Assembly (NCBI RefSeq): GCF_013410215.1
Contig: NZ_JACCFQ010000001.1
Coordinates: forward strand, 1,612,001 to 1,676,000
DNA: 64,000 nucleotides
DNA from: Nesterenkonia sandarakina
GTDB taxonomy: Bacteria > Actinomycetota > Actinomycetes > Actinomycetales > Micrococcaceae
Direction: 5' to 3'
Within the stretch, counting starts at the first letter, position 1; every line of letters begins with the position of its first letter. Shown in pieces: positions 52,337-61,606 of this stretch. Under the pieces are notes generated by a model. It was given only the letters and a program-made list of their open reading frames with translations, was not told the DNA's origin and made no database searches. Both the position numbers and the translations under genes were made by a program.

Positions 52337-53440
52337 GTGACGATCATCATGACTGAGCGCACCCAGAAACCCAGACGGCCGAGCCTGCGGAGAAGCCTGC
52401 AGGCGGTGGCGGGCACGTCTGCGCTCATGGTCGGGCTGGTCAGCCTGCTGCTGCCCAGCCCCTACCTGGTGGAGAGCCCGGGTCCGATGTTCAACACCAT
52501 CGGTGAGATCGAGGACCAGGCCGTGATCTCTGTCAGCGGGGAACAGACCTATCCCACCGAAGGCTCACTGAACCTCACCACGGTGTTCGTCAGCGGGGCG
52601 CCCACCTCCACGGTGCGGGTCCCCGACGCCGCCCTGGGCTGGTTCAACCCGGGCACCGACATGCAGCCGCACGAGCTGATCTACCCCTCCGGCACCACCG
52701 CGGAACAGGTCCAGCAGCAGAACACCGCCGCGATGACCAGCTCGCAGGACCTCGCCGTGGCAGCTGCGCTGAACGAACTGGGCATCGACTACGAACAAGA
52801 GCTCTCCGTCGTCGACTTCACCGCCGAAGCCGTCGAGGTGGGCACCGATGACCAGCTGCAGCCCGGGGACCGGGTCACCGCGGCGGCCGGCAGCTCCATC
52901 ACCGGGCTCGAGGGACTGCGTGACGCAGTCAACACCGCCGCAGGTCAGCCGGTAGCATTGACTGTGCTTCGTGATGGTGAGGAGCTCGACTACGAGGTCC
53001 CCACCTACCAAGAGGCCGATGGCGACTACTACGTGGGGATCATGCTCGAGAACGAGTTCGCGTTCCCGGTGGACGTCGACATCGAGCTCGACGGCGTCGG
53101 CGGTCCCAGCGCGGGACTGATGTTCTCTCTGGGCCTGGTGGACTCCATGACCGAGGAGTCCATGACCGGAGGCGAAGACTGGGCCGGCACCGGCACCGTG
53201 GATCCCGACGGCACCGTCGGGCCGATCGGCGGCATCGCCCAGAAGGTCGTCGGGGCGCACTCCCAGGGGATCGGGAACTTCCTGGTCCCGGCCGCGAACT
53301 GTCCCGAGCTCGACGGGCGGGTGCCCGACGGGATCTCCACCTACGCGGTCGCTGACGTATCCGAGGCTCGCGCGATCGTCGAGGCGGTCCGCGACACAGA
53401 CGAAGACTTCCTCGCAGGGCTCGAGCCCTGCGGAAGCTGA
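52337..53440 (+). CDS. Membrane-anchored PDZ-Lon serine protease (YlbL/Rv3194c family)
   Basis: 367 residues: short basic N terminus, one membrane segment (ALMVGLVSLLLPSPYLVESPGP), a PDZ domain (QPGDRVTAAAGSSITGLEGL, about 170-230) and a Lon-type protease domain with the Ser-Lys dyad, Ser258 in GVGGPSAGLMF and Lys303 in GGIAQKVVGAHS. It should act on the outer face of the membrane. The start could be GTG 52337 or ATG 52349; neither has a strong ribosome site. It lies between the DUF2342 gene and UPF0182, the same order as in mycobacteria. Confidence 0.9.
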   Translation: MTIIMTERTQKPRRPSLRRSLQAVAGTSALMVGLVSLLLPSPYLVESPGPMFNTIGEIEDQAVISVSGEQTYPTEGSLNLTTVFVSGAPTSTVRVPDAALGWFNPGTDMQPHELIYPSGTTAEQVQQQNTAAMTSSQDLAVAAALNELGIDYEQELSVVDFTAEAVEVGTDDQLQPGDRVTAAAGSSITGLEGLRDAVNTAAGQPVALTVLRDGEELDYEVPTYQEADGDYYVGIMLENEFAFPVDVDIELDGVGGPSAGLMFSLGLVDSMTEESMTGGEDWAGTGTVDPDGTVGPIGGIAQKVVGAHSQGIGNFLVPAANCPELDGRVPDGISTYAVADVSEARAIVEAVRDTDEDFLAGLEPCGS

Positions 53441-53529
53441 ACCGGCCCGCCGGTCCAGCGGGGTCAGCACACTGACCCACCAGCAACATCGATGTATCCG
53501 AGCACAAATATAGAGACGAGGGTTTATCC

Positions 53530-56500
53530 GTGAGTTTCTCTCAGGGATTCGGGTCCGCGAACCCGTTCGGCGGAGGCCTGTTCGGCTCCGGTTCGGGCGG
53601 GAACGACGGCGACAGCTCCGGCGGTTCTGGTTCCGACCAGCCTGCCAGGAGCTCCGGACCGCGGCGACCGTCAGCACTGGTGCTGACGATCATCATCATC
53701 GCCGCGCTGATCGGCATTTTCGTAGCATCTTCAGGCTTCTACGCCGAGATCCTATGGTTCAACCAGCTGGGATACCAGGACGTCTTCTGGACTGAGCGGA
53801 TCGCCCGCGGCGTGATCTTCGTCGTGGCGTTCCTGCTGATGGCCGGCCTGGTATGGCTGAGCCTGTTCCTGGCGTTCCGGCATCGCCCCCAGGTGATGCA
53901 GAACCAGATGAACGAGTCGGTGATCCGCTACCAGCGCACGCTGAACTCGATGCGCCGCCTGTTCATGATCGGTCTGCCCGCACTGATGGGCCTCTTCGCC
54001 GGCACCGCGGCCCAGGGCAGCTGGGAGAACGTGCTGCTGTTCATCAACCAGCAGCCCTTCGGGATGACCGACCCCGAGTTCGGCATGGACTTCGGGTTCT
54101 TCGTCTTCACCCTGCCCTTCCTCGGATTCATCAACGGCTTCCTGATCTCTGCGGTGCTGGTCGCCGGCATCGCCGGGATCCTCACCCATTACCTCTTCGG
54201 CGGGATCCGCATCGAGGCCAGCGGCAAGTTCGTGGTCGAGAAGGCCGCGCGCTGGCACATCGCCGTGACCGGTGCGCTGTTCCTGCTGCTGCAGGGTGTG
54301 AACTGGTGGCTCGATCGCTACGCGACCCTGCAGAACCAGAGCGGGACCTGGGCCGGAGCGCTCTACACCGACGTCAACGCCGTCATCCCGGCCCAGGCGA
54401 TCCTCGCTGTCGCCGCGGTGCTGGTGGCCGCGATCTTCATCGTCACGGCAGTGACCGGACGCTGGCGCTTCTCCATCATCGGCTCGGCGATGCTGCTGAT
54501 CACCGCGATCATCGGCGGCGGGCTCTACCCGTTCCTGGTCCAGGAATACCAGGTGCAGCCCTCGGAGCGGACCCTGGAGACGCCCTACATCGAGCGCAAC
54601 ATGGAGCTCACCCGCTACGCCTACGGCCTGCATGAGATCGAACAGGAGAACTACGACGCGGATGCCTCGGCCACCCCGGGCGCCCTCGCAGAGGACGCGG
54701 CCAACACCGAGAACATCCGCCTGCTGGACCCGAACCTGGTCTCGGCCGCATTCGGCCAGTTCCAGCAGTTCCGCCAGTACTACTCCTTCCCTGACACGCT
54801 GAGCTTCGACCGCTACGAGATCGACGGCGAACGCCGCGACACGGTGATCGCAGCCCGTGAGCTGAACGTGCCCACCGACGCCTCCTGGGTCAACCGGCAC
54901 CTGATCTACACCCACGGCTATGGCCTGGTCGCTGCCAACGCGAACACGGTCACCCCCGAGGGACGCCCCAGCTTCACGCTGCAGGGCATCCCCACCCGCG
55001 GCGAGCTGGCATCCGATGAGGACTACGAGCCGCGCATCTACTTCGGGCAGAACTCGCCGGAGTACTCGATCGTCGGGGCGCCCGAGGGTGCCGATCCGTT
55101 GGAGCTCGACCGCCCTGCGGCGGCCGACTCCGAGGCCGAGACCGTCTACACCTTCGAAGGTGACGGCGGCCCCGACGTCGGCGGCCTGTTCAACCGGCTG
55201 GTCTACGCCATCCAGTTCCAGTCTCCAGAGATCCTGCTCTCCGGTGACATGAACGAAGAGTCCCAGATCCTCTACGAACGCGAGCCGCGGGAGCGGGTGC
55301 AGCAAGTCGCACCGTTCCTCGATGTGGACCAGAACGTCTACCCGGCGATCGTCGATGGACGGGTCAAATGGATCGTGGAGGGTTACACCACCTCCAATGA
55401 TTTCCCCTACTCCGATCAGCAGCAGCTGGAGCAGGCCACCACGGATGCGCTGACCCAGGGAGCACCCACGCTCGCCGGCCAGGTCAACTACATCCGCAAC
55501 TCCGTCAAGGCCACCGTCGACGCCTACGACGGCTCGGTGGAGCTCTACGCCTGGGACACCGAGGATCCGATCCTGCGTGCCTGGCAGCAGGTGTTCCCGG
55601 ATGCTCTGCAGCCCTACGAGGAGATGTCGGCTGAGCTGATGGACCACGTGCGCTACCCCGAGGACATGTTCCGGGTCCAGCGCGAGCTGCTGGGTCGCTA
55701 CCACGTGACCGATCCCGGCACGTTCTACGAGAACAACGACGCCTGGTCGGTCCCCGCGGATCCGACCGCAGACGACGAGGGCGCCATGGCGCAGCCGCCG
55801 TACTACATGACGCTGCAGATGCCCGACCAGGAGGAGCCCTCGTTCTCCCTGACCGGTACGTTCATCCCGCAGATCGCCGAAGGCGCGCAGCAGCGCAACG
55901 TGCTCTATGGCTTCCTCGCCGCGGCCGGTGACGCCGGCACCGGTGAGGACGGAGTGAAGGCGGAGGACTACGGCCAGCTGCGGCTGCTGGAGCTTCCGCG
56001 TGACACCGCGGTTCCCGGCCCCGGCCAGACCCAGGCGAACTTCGACTCCAACTCGCAGATCTCCCAGGAGCTGAACCTGCTGCGTCAGGGCGCCTCCGAG
56101 GTGATCAACGGCAACATGATCACCCTGCCTGCCGGTGATGGCATCCTCTACGTCCAGCCGGTCTACGTGCAGTCCACCGGCACCGCGGCCGCCTACCCGG
56201 CGCTGCGCAAGGTGCTGGTGGCCTACGGCGAGGAGGTCGGCTTCGCTGACACCCTCGATGAGGCCCTGGACCAGGTCTTCGGCGGCGACTCCGGAGCCGC
56301 CGTGGCCGACGGCGCTGGTGTCACCGGCGATGCCGTGGACTCCGAGCTCGACGTGCCTGAGGGGGAGGAGCCCGCGGAGGACCCCGCCCCCACCGAGGAT
56401 GAAGCGCCCGCTGAGGAGGAGGCCACCACCGAGGATGAGGCCGACGCCGAGGAGACCGAGGGGCCCGTCGCTCCTTCCGGTCCCGCGCAGGAGCGTCTGA

Positions 56501-56649
56501 ACGACGCCCTGGGTCGCGCAGGCACTGCGCTCCAGGACTCCGAGGAGGCACTCGCCGAAGGCGACTTCGCCGCCTACGGCGAGGCGCAGGAGCAGCTGCA
56601 GCAGGCCATCGACGATGCCCTGCAGGCCGAGGCTGACCTCGAGGAGTGA
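53530..56649 (+). CDS. UPF0182 family large membrane protein
   Basis: 1039 residues from GTG 53530. A Gly/Ser-rich start is followed by about seven membrane helices within residues 50-335, then a large extracytoplasmic domain (SERTLETPYIERNMELTRYAYGL broken at the core, VNRHLIYTHGYGLVAA, GRYHVTDPGTFYENNDAW, YYMTLQMPDQEEPSF). The last ~110 residues are Glu/Ala/Pro-rich with a predicted coiled coil. The family is widespread in Actinobacteria (Rv3193c in M. tuberculosis) and its function is not established. It ends before a GC-rich hairpin at 56681-56715. Confidence 0.92.
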   Translation: MSFSQGFGSANPFGGGLFGSGSGGNDGDSSGGSGSDQPARSSGPRRPSALVLTIIIIAALIGIFVASSGFYAEILWFNQLGYQDVFWTERIARGVIFVVAFLLMAGLVWLSLFLAFRHRPQVMQNQMNESVIRYQRTLNSMRRLFMIGLPALMGLFAGTAAQGSWENVLLFINQQPFGMTDPEFGMDFGFFVFTLPFLGFINGFLISAVLVAGIAGILTHYLFGGIRIEASGKFVVEKAARWHIAVTGALFLLLQGVNWWLDRYATLQNQSGTWAGALYTDVNAVIPAQAILAVAAVLVAAIFIVTAVTGRWRFSIIGSAMLLITAIIGGGLYPFLVQEYQVQPSERTLETPYIERNMELTRYAYGLHEIEQENYDADASATPGALAEDAANTENIRLLDPNLVSAAFGQFQQFRQYYSFPDTLSFDRYEIDGERRDTVIAARELNVPTDASWVNRHLIYTHGYGLVAANANTVTPEGRPSFTLQGIPTRGELASDEDYEPRIYFGQNSPEYSIVGAPEGADPLELDRPAAADSEAETVYTFEGDGGPDVGGLFNRLVYAIQFQSPEILLSGDMNEESQILYEREPRERVQQVAPFLDVDQNVYPAIVDGRVKWIVEGYTTSNDFPYSDQQQLEQATTDALTQGAPTLAGQVNYIRNSVKATVDAYDGSVELYAWDTEDPILRAWQQVFPDALQPYEEMSAELMDHVRYPEDMFRVQRELLGRYHVTDPGTFYENNDAWSVPADPTADDEGAMAQPPYYMTLQMPDQEEPSFSLTGTFIPQIAEGAQQRNVLYGFLAAAGDAGTGEDGVKAEDYGQLRLLELPRDTAVPGPGQTQANFDSNSQISQELNLLRQGASEVINGNMITLPAGDGILYVQPVYVQSTGTAAAYPALRKVLVAYGEEVGFADTLDEALDQVFGGDSGAAVADGAGVTGDAVDSELDVPEGEEPAEDPAPTEDEAPAEEEATTEDEADAEETEGPVAPSGPAQERLNDALGRAGTALQDSEEALAEGDFAAYGEAQEQLQQAIDDALQAEADLEE

Positions 56650-56680
56650 TCCTCGGGAGCTGATCTCAAACCCGCAGAAT

Positions 56681-56715
56681 CTCCCCGCTCGGACCCTCGT
56701 GGTCCGGGCGGGGAG
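56681..56715 (+). terminator. GC-rich hairpin after the UPF0182 gene
   Basis: 15-bp arms 56681-56695 and 56701-56715 pair with one G-U, loop CTCGT. There is no T-run, so it resembles the U-less terminators common in Actinobacteria. It lies 32 bp after the UPF0182 stop and upstream of the tRNA promoter. Confidence 0.7.
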
Positions 56716-56756
56716 GCGGGTGTCGGAGATCACGCTCCAGAGGGTTCATCTCGATT

Positions 56757-56784
56757 TTGCCCTCAGGATATGTGTGCGTAGACT
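56757..56784 (+). promoter_or_regulatory. Vegetative promoter of the initiator tRNA gene
   Basis: -35 TTGCCC (56757-56762), 16-bp spacer, -10 TAGACT (56779-56784), 13 bp before the tRNA 5' end. The preceding hairpin and following terminator isolate the tRNA as its own transcription unit. Confidence 0.7.
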
Positions 56785-56797
56785 AAACAAGTCGCAA

Positions 56798-56871
56798 CGC
56801 GGGGTGGAGCAGTTCGGTAGCTCGCCGGGCTCATAACCCGGAGGTCGCAAGTTCAAATCTTGCCCCCGCAA
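56798..56871 (+). tRNA. Initiator tRNA-fMet (CAT anticodon)
   Basis: A 74-base cloverleaf: acceptor CGCGGGG pairs with CCCCGC, with a C1-A72 mismatch, the hallmark of bacterial initiator tRNA. The anticodon arm CCGGG-CTCATAA-CCCGG contains CAT and the three G-C pairs required of initiators. The T arm is GCAAG-TTCAAAT-CTTGC. The 3' CCA is not encoded (ACGA follows the acceptor) and must be added. Confidence 0.97.
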
Positions 56872-56878
56872 CGAGATG

Positions 56879-56917
56879 AGGCCCCTGATCTGGTAGTACC
56901 AGGTCAGGGGCCTTTTG
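56879..56917 (+). terminator. Rho-independent terminator of the tRNA
   Basis: 15-bp stem (56879-56893 with 56899-56913, one G-U pair), loop TAGTA, followed by TTTT. It starts 8 bases after the tRNA. Confidence 0.93.
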
Positions 56918-57149
56918 CTTGTCTGGATGATTCTCGACCCTGCTCCGGACTCCGTTCTGACTCAGGGATCGTGCCAGTGCCGCAGGCGGTCGTTCTGAGG
57001 CGGCTCCCAGACGGGGTGGTTTGTGAAGGGGTGCCCGGTGAGCGACCAGCCGGTGGGCAGTTGGTCACTGGGGGTCCAAGGTCACTACCAACGACTCCCC
57101 ACAGAGCAGACGATGGGTATCTCAGCGCAGAGATATCCAAGGAGTGAAC

Positions 57150-58205
57150 ATGAAGGCACTGGTGTATCAAGGCCCGGGTTCGATCGCCTGGCAGGAGAAG
57201 CCCGCTCCCGGGATCCAGAAGCCGACGGACGCGATCGTGAAGATTGAGACCACGACGATCTGCGGAACCGATCTGCACATCCTCAAGGGTGACGTTCCCA
57301 CCGTCGAATCCGGACGCATCCTCGGACACGAAGGAGTAGGCGTCGTGACGGAGGTCGGCGAGGCGGTGACCGAGATCTCCGTCGGAGATCGCGTCATCGT
57401 CTCGTGCATCTCCGCCTGCGGGAAGTGCAGCTACTGCCTGGAGGGCGTGTATTCCCATTGCCTTGCCGATGAAGGAGCATCCGGAATCGGCTGGATTCTG
57501 GGACATCTCATCGACGGCACACAGGCCGAGTACGTGCGGGTCCCGTTCGCTGAGACCTCGCTGCACCAGGCGCCCGAAGGGGTGGCAGCCGAAGAGGCCG
57601 CGATGATCAGCGACATCCTGCCCACGGGGCATGAGATCGGCATCCGCTACGGTGCTGTGGAGCCTGGTGATGTCATTGCGGTCATCGGCGCGGGCCCCGT
57701 GGGCCTCGCCGCGATCACGACGGCCTCTCTGTACGGACCGAGCCGGGTTGTCGCAATCGACATCGACGCCAACCGGGTCGAGCAGGCGAAACGCTTCGGT
57801 GCGAGCGACGGCATCGTCTCATCGGACTCGGACTGGAAGGAGCAGGTGCTCGCCCTCACCGACGGGCTTGGAGTGGATGTCGCGATCGAGGCTGTTGGGG
57901 TGCCGGCGACCTGGGACATGTGCCTGGCAATCGTGCGGCCGGGTGGTCATGTCGCCAACGTCGGCGTACACGGCAAGCCGGTGAGCTTCCCGTTGGAAAC
58001 TGCGTGGATCCAGAACCTCACGATCACCACCGGGCTGGTCAACACGGACACCTCGCGCATGCTGATCAAGTTGCTCGCGCAGGGAAGACTCGACGCGGGC
58101 GGCTTCATCAGCCATCGCTTCTCGCTCGAGGACATCATGAGTGCCTACGACACGTTCGGCCGCGCGGCCGAGACGAAGGCGCTCAAGGTCATCCTCACCG
58201 CGTGA
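57150..58205 (+). CDS. Zinc-dependent alcohol dehydrogenase (medium-chain family)
   Basis: 351 residues from ATG 57150, preferred over the in-frame GTG at 57144 because AAGGAG lies directly upstream. Catalytic zinc site in TTICGTDLHILKGDV and GHEGVGVV, structural zinc cysteines in CISACGKCSYCLEGVYSHC, and nucleotide-binding VIAVIGAGPVGLAAI with the acidic AIDIDANRVEQAK favouring NAD+. Pattern IDGTQAEYVRVPFAETSLHQAP resembles actinobacterial alcohol dehydrogenases acting on short-chain alcohols or diols; exact substrate unknown. It is a single gene between the tRNA terminator and a convergent operon. It is not a close copy of the dehydrogenase at 16.6 kb. Confidence 0.88.
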   Translation: MKALVYQGPGSIAWQEKPAPGIQKPTDAIVKIETTTICGTDLHILKGDVPTVESGRILGHEGVGVVTEVGEAVTEISVGDRVIVSCISACGKCSYCLEGVYSHCLADEGASGIGWILGHLIDGTQAEYVRVPFAETSLHQAPEGVAAEEAAMISDILPTGHEIGIRYGAVEPGDVIAVIGAGPVGLAAITTASLYGPSRVVAIDIDANRVEQAKRFGASDGIVSSDSDWKEQVLALTDGLGVDVAIEAVGVPATWDMCLAIVRPGGHVANVGVHGKPVSFPLETAWIQNLTITTGLVNTDTSRMLIKLLAQGRLDAGGFISHRFSLEDIMSAYDTFGRAAETKALKVILTA

Positions 58206-58397
58206 TTGCGACGGGCGGCAGCTCATGAGCGCTGCCAGCACCGTGACGAGGGTGCGAAAGGAACCAAGGCGTGTCCCGGACGAGGACCGCGCCACCGATA
58301 CAGCAGGTATTTGGTCCCTGTCTCAGTGGGGGAGCCGCAGGTTGCCTCGGGCCCAGACCCCAGACGGTCTTGGCGCACGCGTACGGCATCAAGCCGG

Positions 58398-59729
58398 TCA
58401 GTAGGTGAAGTTCCGGCTCGCTGAGAGGTTGATGCCTTCTCCGGTGAGCTGATTCCAGCAGGACATCTGCGACTGGAACGACGTGCAGGCGAAGAACTCG
58501 TTCGACGCCGTCTGCCCATAGCCCAGCACTGGCTGATTCTGCTGGGGCACCGGGTTCTCACAATCCGGCTCCGCGGTGCGGTCCACCCGGATGGCGTAGG
58601 TGACCCCTTCGGTGCAACCCTCCGGTGCGGTGAAGCTGTGCTGGAGCACCCGGCAGCGCAACGTGTCCGAGAGCTCACAGAGTACGTTGCCGTTGGGGGA
58701 GACAAAGGAGTTCAACGGCTGGCCCTGCGCCGGGAAGGAGGTCTGGATCCAGGCGGTGCCCATGTCCGACACTGTGCCGCGCAGCGCCGAGGCAGTCTCC
58801 TCAGACTCCCGGAGGTCCAGATACAGCGCCGCAGCGTGGGTGCTGTCGCAGTTCTCCTGGAGACCCAGGAGCGCATCCCGGACCAGCTCGCCGTCCGAGG
58901 ACTCCACCCAGCGTCCCTCCTGCGAGGCGGCCGAGGCGAGTTCGGCGAGGACCTCGCCGTCCTCCGCGGGAGAGTCACAGCTGGACTCCTCCGGCAGGCC
59001 TGCCACCTCCACGCGCAGCTCATCGGGGGTCGGGGGCTCCGGGCTCGGGCTGGGCTCGGGCTCCTCACCGGGTTCCTCCGCGCCGCCCTCTGCGGGTGCG
59101 CTGCTCGCCGGGGCCTCGGCGGCGGGAGCATCCGCGGGGGAGCCGCCCTCCAGCAGGGACAGTGCCATAGCGACGAGGCCGACCAGCACCAGGACCGGCA
59201 GCAGCACCGCGAGGATGAACTTCGGCGCCCTGGACCGGCGTCTCTGCGTCGGCGCGGGCCGCGCGGCCCCGTAGCCGGCGCCGGAGGTCACGCGAGAAGG
59301 ACCGGGGGCAGCCTGGTCGCTGGCGGAGGAGCCCCCGGGAAACCAGGCGTCCTGCGCGTGGTGACCGGGCTGAGTCGCGGTGACGGGGCCCACCTCGCCG
59401 GTGTCCTGCGCGTCGAGTCTCTCGGCGGTCACCGATTCGTCCTGGGTGGGGGTGTGGTCCGAGGGCGCCTCGGGCGGCGGGGCGGGGGTGGGGGTCTCGG
59501 GGCTCTGCGTGGCTGACTCCGGTGGGTTGCTGGCCCGCCGGGCCAGGGCGGCGTCGATCTCTGGGTCACCCAGCGAGGCGAGGGCGTCGCGCAGCTCCGG
59601 GTAGGTCGCGGGGTTCTCGGCCACGGCCGCGCGCAGCGACGGGTGGTTCTCCGCGATCCAGTGCAGCGTGTCCCAGTCCGTGCCGGGATCGGAGGCGATG
59701 CGGCCGAGCTCGTCGTCGTTCGAAGCCAT
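58398..59729 (-). CDS. LRV-domain membrane protein, paralogue B
   Basis: 443 residues. N-terminal ~70 residues (DPGTDWDTLHWIAENHPSLRAAVAENPATY broken in motifs TLHWIAENHP and LGDPEIDAALARR) match the variant leucine-rich-repeat module of actinobacterial proteins. A Pro/Thr/Glu linker follows, then one membrane helix (FILAVLLPVLVLVGLVAMAL near 170-190), an acidic Ala/Pro-rich stretch and an extracytoplasmic C-terminal domain with six or more Cys. The end YGQTASNEFFACTSFQSQMSCWN aligns with the neighbour's YGQSASNGRFACVSSESGFECWN. AAGGA precedes the ATG. Function unknown. Confidence 0.85.
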   Translation of the reverse strand: MASNDDELGRIASDPGTDWDTLHWIAENHPSLRAAVAENPATYPELRDALASLGDPEIDAALARRASNPPESATQSPETPTPAPPPEAPSDHTPTQDESVTAERLDAQDTGEVGPVTATQPGHHAQDAWFPGGSSASDQAAPGPSRVTSGAGYGAARPAPTQRRRSRAPKFILAVLLPVLVLVGLVAMALSLLEGGSPADAPAAEAPASSAPAEGGAEEPGEEPEPSPSPEPPTPDELRVEVAGLPEESSCDSPAEDGEVLAELASAASQEGRWVESSDGELVRDALLGLQENCDSTHAAALYLDLRESEETASALRGTVSDMGTAWIQTSFPAQGQPLNSFVSPNGNVLCELSDTLRCRVLQHSFTAPEGCTEGVTYAIRVDRTAEPDCENPVPQQNQPVLGYGQTASNEFFACTSFQSQMSCWNQLTGEGINLSASRNFTY

Positions 59730-59831
59730 GCGTTCCTTCTGAGGTCCCGACGGCGGCGCACCAGGCCTGCCGTGCAGCGTGAACAGTGCCGTGTGAGCGA
59801 AGTTTACCTGCGCGGCGCACCGGGCATGGCG

Positions 59832-60920
59832 TCAGTTCTGCAGCTGGTAGCTCTCTCGAGCCATGAAGAATCCGTTGCCGGTCTCGGTGTTCCAGCACTC
59901 GAAGCCCGATTCGGAGGAGACGCAGGCGAACCGGCCATTGCTGGCGGACTGGCCATATTGCAGGGTCGCCGAGTTCTCACCCTCGGTGCTGCCACATTCG
60001 AGTCGAGGATCTTCCGACCCGACCGAGAGGCGCGCCGGGCCTTCACAGTCCTCCGGGGTCTCGAAGCTGTAGTCCAAGATGCTGCACTCGAGCTCGTCCT
60101 CGCTCATGGCGCAGTTGATGTTGCCCGAGGGTGCGGTGAAGGCGGGGATGTCCTGCGCCCCCTCGGGGGCTGGACGGGCGGGCTCGTCTTCGTCCTCGGC
60201 GGGGTCCTGCCCCTCGGCCTCCTCCTCGGTGCCATCCTCGGGGGCGGGCGCTCCTTCTTCGGCCTGCTCCTGCGAGACCGAGGACTCCTCGGCGGAGTCA
60301 TCGCCGCTGAGGACACCGTTGAAGATCAGGAAGTACGCGGCGACCACCGCCGCCACGGCGAGCAGCAGGATCATGAACAGGATCGCGCAGGTGCCGCCGC
60401 CGCGACGCCGCGGTTCGGGTTCCAGCTCGGCGTACGACGCCGGGGCGGCAGGGGTCTGCCAGGGTGCCGGGCCGGCCGGTGCGGCGGGATAGTACCCCTG
60501 GCGCGAGGGCACCGGGTCATAGCCCTGACCGTGCTGCTCCGGGTAGGCCTGACCGTGCGGATCCCGGTGGCCGTGATCCTGCTGGTGGAGGTGGTCCTCC
60601 CGGACCGCTGAGAACTCGTCAGTCTCAGAGGGGCCCCGGGCGGGGCCCCCTGCTGCCGGGAGCATCGTGGTGGGCTGGTCTTGTCCCGGCGCCACCGACC
60701 CGGCGGATCGACGTCGCAGCGCGGCGTCGACCGCTGGGTCGCCCAGCTCGGAGAGCCACTGCAGCAGCTCGGGGTAGGTGTTGGGATTCTCTGCGATCAG
60801 CGGGCGGAGCTCGGGGTGGTCCCCGGCGAGCATGTGCAGCTGGACCTGGGGCGTGTTCGGGTCGGCGGCGCGAGCGGCCGGTCCCGTGGCACTCTGCCCA
60901 TGATGTGGTCCGTCAGTCAT
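59832..60920 (-). CDS. LRV-domain membrane protein, paralogue A
   Basis: 362 residues, same plan as the next gene on this strand: LRV module (VQLHMLAGDHPELRPLIAENP, then LGDPAVDAALRRR), Gly/Pro/Gln/Tyr-rich linker, one membrane helix (GTCAILFMILLLAVAAVVAAYFLIF region near 185-205), acidic spacer and a Cys-containing outer domain (INCAMSEDELECSILDYSFETPEDC). AGGAGAGA stands before the ATG at 60920. It lies 102 bp upstream of paralogue B, so the pair looks like a tandem duplication transcribed together downstream of pdxT. Function unknown. Confidence 0.85.
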   Translation of the reverse strand: MTDGPHHGQSATGPAARAADPNTPQVQLHMLAGDHPELRPLIAENPNTYPELLQWLSELGDPAVDAALRRRSAGSVAPGQDQPTTMLPAAGGPARGPSETDEFSAVREDHLHQQDHGHRDPHGQAYPEQHGQGYDPVPSRQGYYPAAPAGPAPWQTPAAPASYAELEPEPRRRGGGTCAILFMILLLAVAAVVAAYFLIFNGVLSGDDSAEESSVSQEQAEEGAPAPEDGTEEEAEGQDPAEDEDEPARPAPEGAQDIPAFTAPSGNINCAMSEDELECSILDYSFETPEDCEGPARLSVGSEDPRLECGSTEGENSATLQYGQSASNGRFACVSSESGFECWNTETGNGFFMARESYQLQN

Positions 60921-60994
60921 GATCTCTCCTGAGTCGATGGTCCCGCGTGCGGCATTCTTGGGACATCATGCCCGAACCGGGACCGAATTTCAGG

Positions 60995-61606
60995 TCAGCT
61001 CACGGTGCGCTGTGCGCTGAGCTCCACGAAATGCCGGTGCAGCCGATGATCGGGAGTCAGCTCAGGATGGAAGCTTGCCGCCAGGATCCGACCCTGCCGG
61101 ACCGCGACCGGGCGCTCCTGCCAGGAGGCGATGACCTCCACCTCGGGCCCAAAGGACTCGATCACCGGGGCTCGGATGAAGACCGCCTGCAACGGCGTCA
61201 CATCCTCCCCGGGGATCCCGCTGACCTGCAGCGGACCTACGAAGGATTCCAGCTGGCTGCCATAGCCGTTGCGGCGCACCACCACGTCCAGACCGCCGAT
61301 CCGCTCGAACCCGGTGAGCGCCTCGGCGTCGAGGATCTGATCCGCCATCAGGATCATCCCGGCGCAGGTTCCGAACATCGCCATGCCTTCGGCGTGCCGT
61401 TCCCGGATGGACTCCATGAGTCGCACCGGGGCGGCCAGCCGAGCCATGGTCGTGGATTCCCCGCCGGGCACGATCAGCCCGTCCAGGCCTTCGAGCTCGA
61501 CGGGGCGGCGCACGGTGGAGACCTCAGCACCCGCGGCGCGCAGGGCGCGGGCGTGCTCGGCGACGGCCCCCTGCAGCGCCAGGACCCCGATGTGGGGTGT
61601 GTTCAC
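60995..61606 (-). CDS. pdxT: Pyridoxal 5'-phosphate synthase, glutaminase subunit
   Basis: Hydrolyses glutamine and channels ammonia to PdxS. 203 residues with the class I amidotransferase triad: Cys81 in [10 protein letters not shown], and His/Glu in SFHPELTPD near 177-179. [12 protein letters not shown] completes the family signature. GTG start at 61606 overlaps the pdxS stop by 4 bp. PLP made by this pair is the cofactor of HemL, encoded elsewhere in the window. Confidence 0.95.
   Translation of the reverse strand: MNTPHIGVLALQGAVAEHARALRAAGAEVSTVRRPVELEGLDGLIVPGGESTTMARLAAPVRLMESIRERHAEGMAMFGTCAGMILMADQILDAEALTGFERIGGLDVVVRRNGYGSQLESFVGPLQVSGIPGEDVTPLQAVFIRAPVIESFGPEVEVIASWQERPVAVRQGRILAASFHPELTPDHRLHRHFVELSAQRTVS

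Noticed and set aside
53752-56733. Nearly 1000-codon antisense frame over the UPF0182 gene
   Set aside because: Composition is typical of antisense shadows and the plus-strand gene has clear membrane helices and family motifs.
56860-57147. Open frame across the tRNA end and its terminator
   Set aside because: It begins inside the tRNA gene and crosses the terminator hairpin; not a plausible gene.
58206-58397. 192-bp gap between convergent genes, checked for a small gene or hairpin
   Set aside because: No coding potential or strong secondary structure visible.
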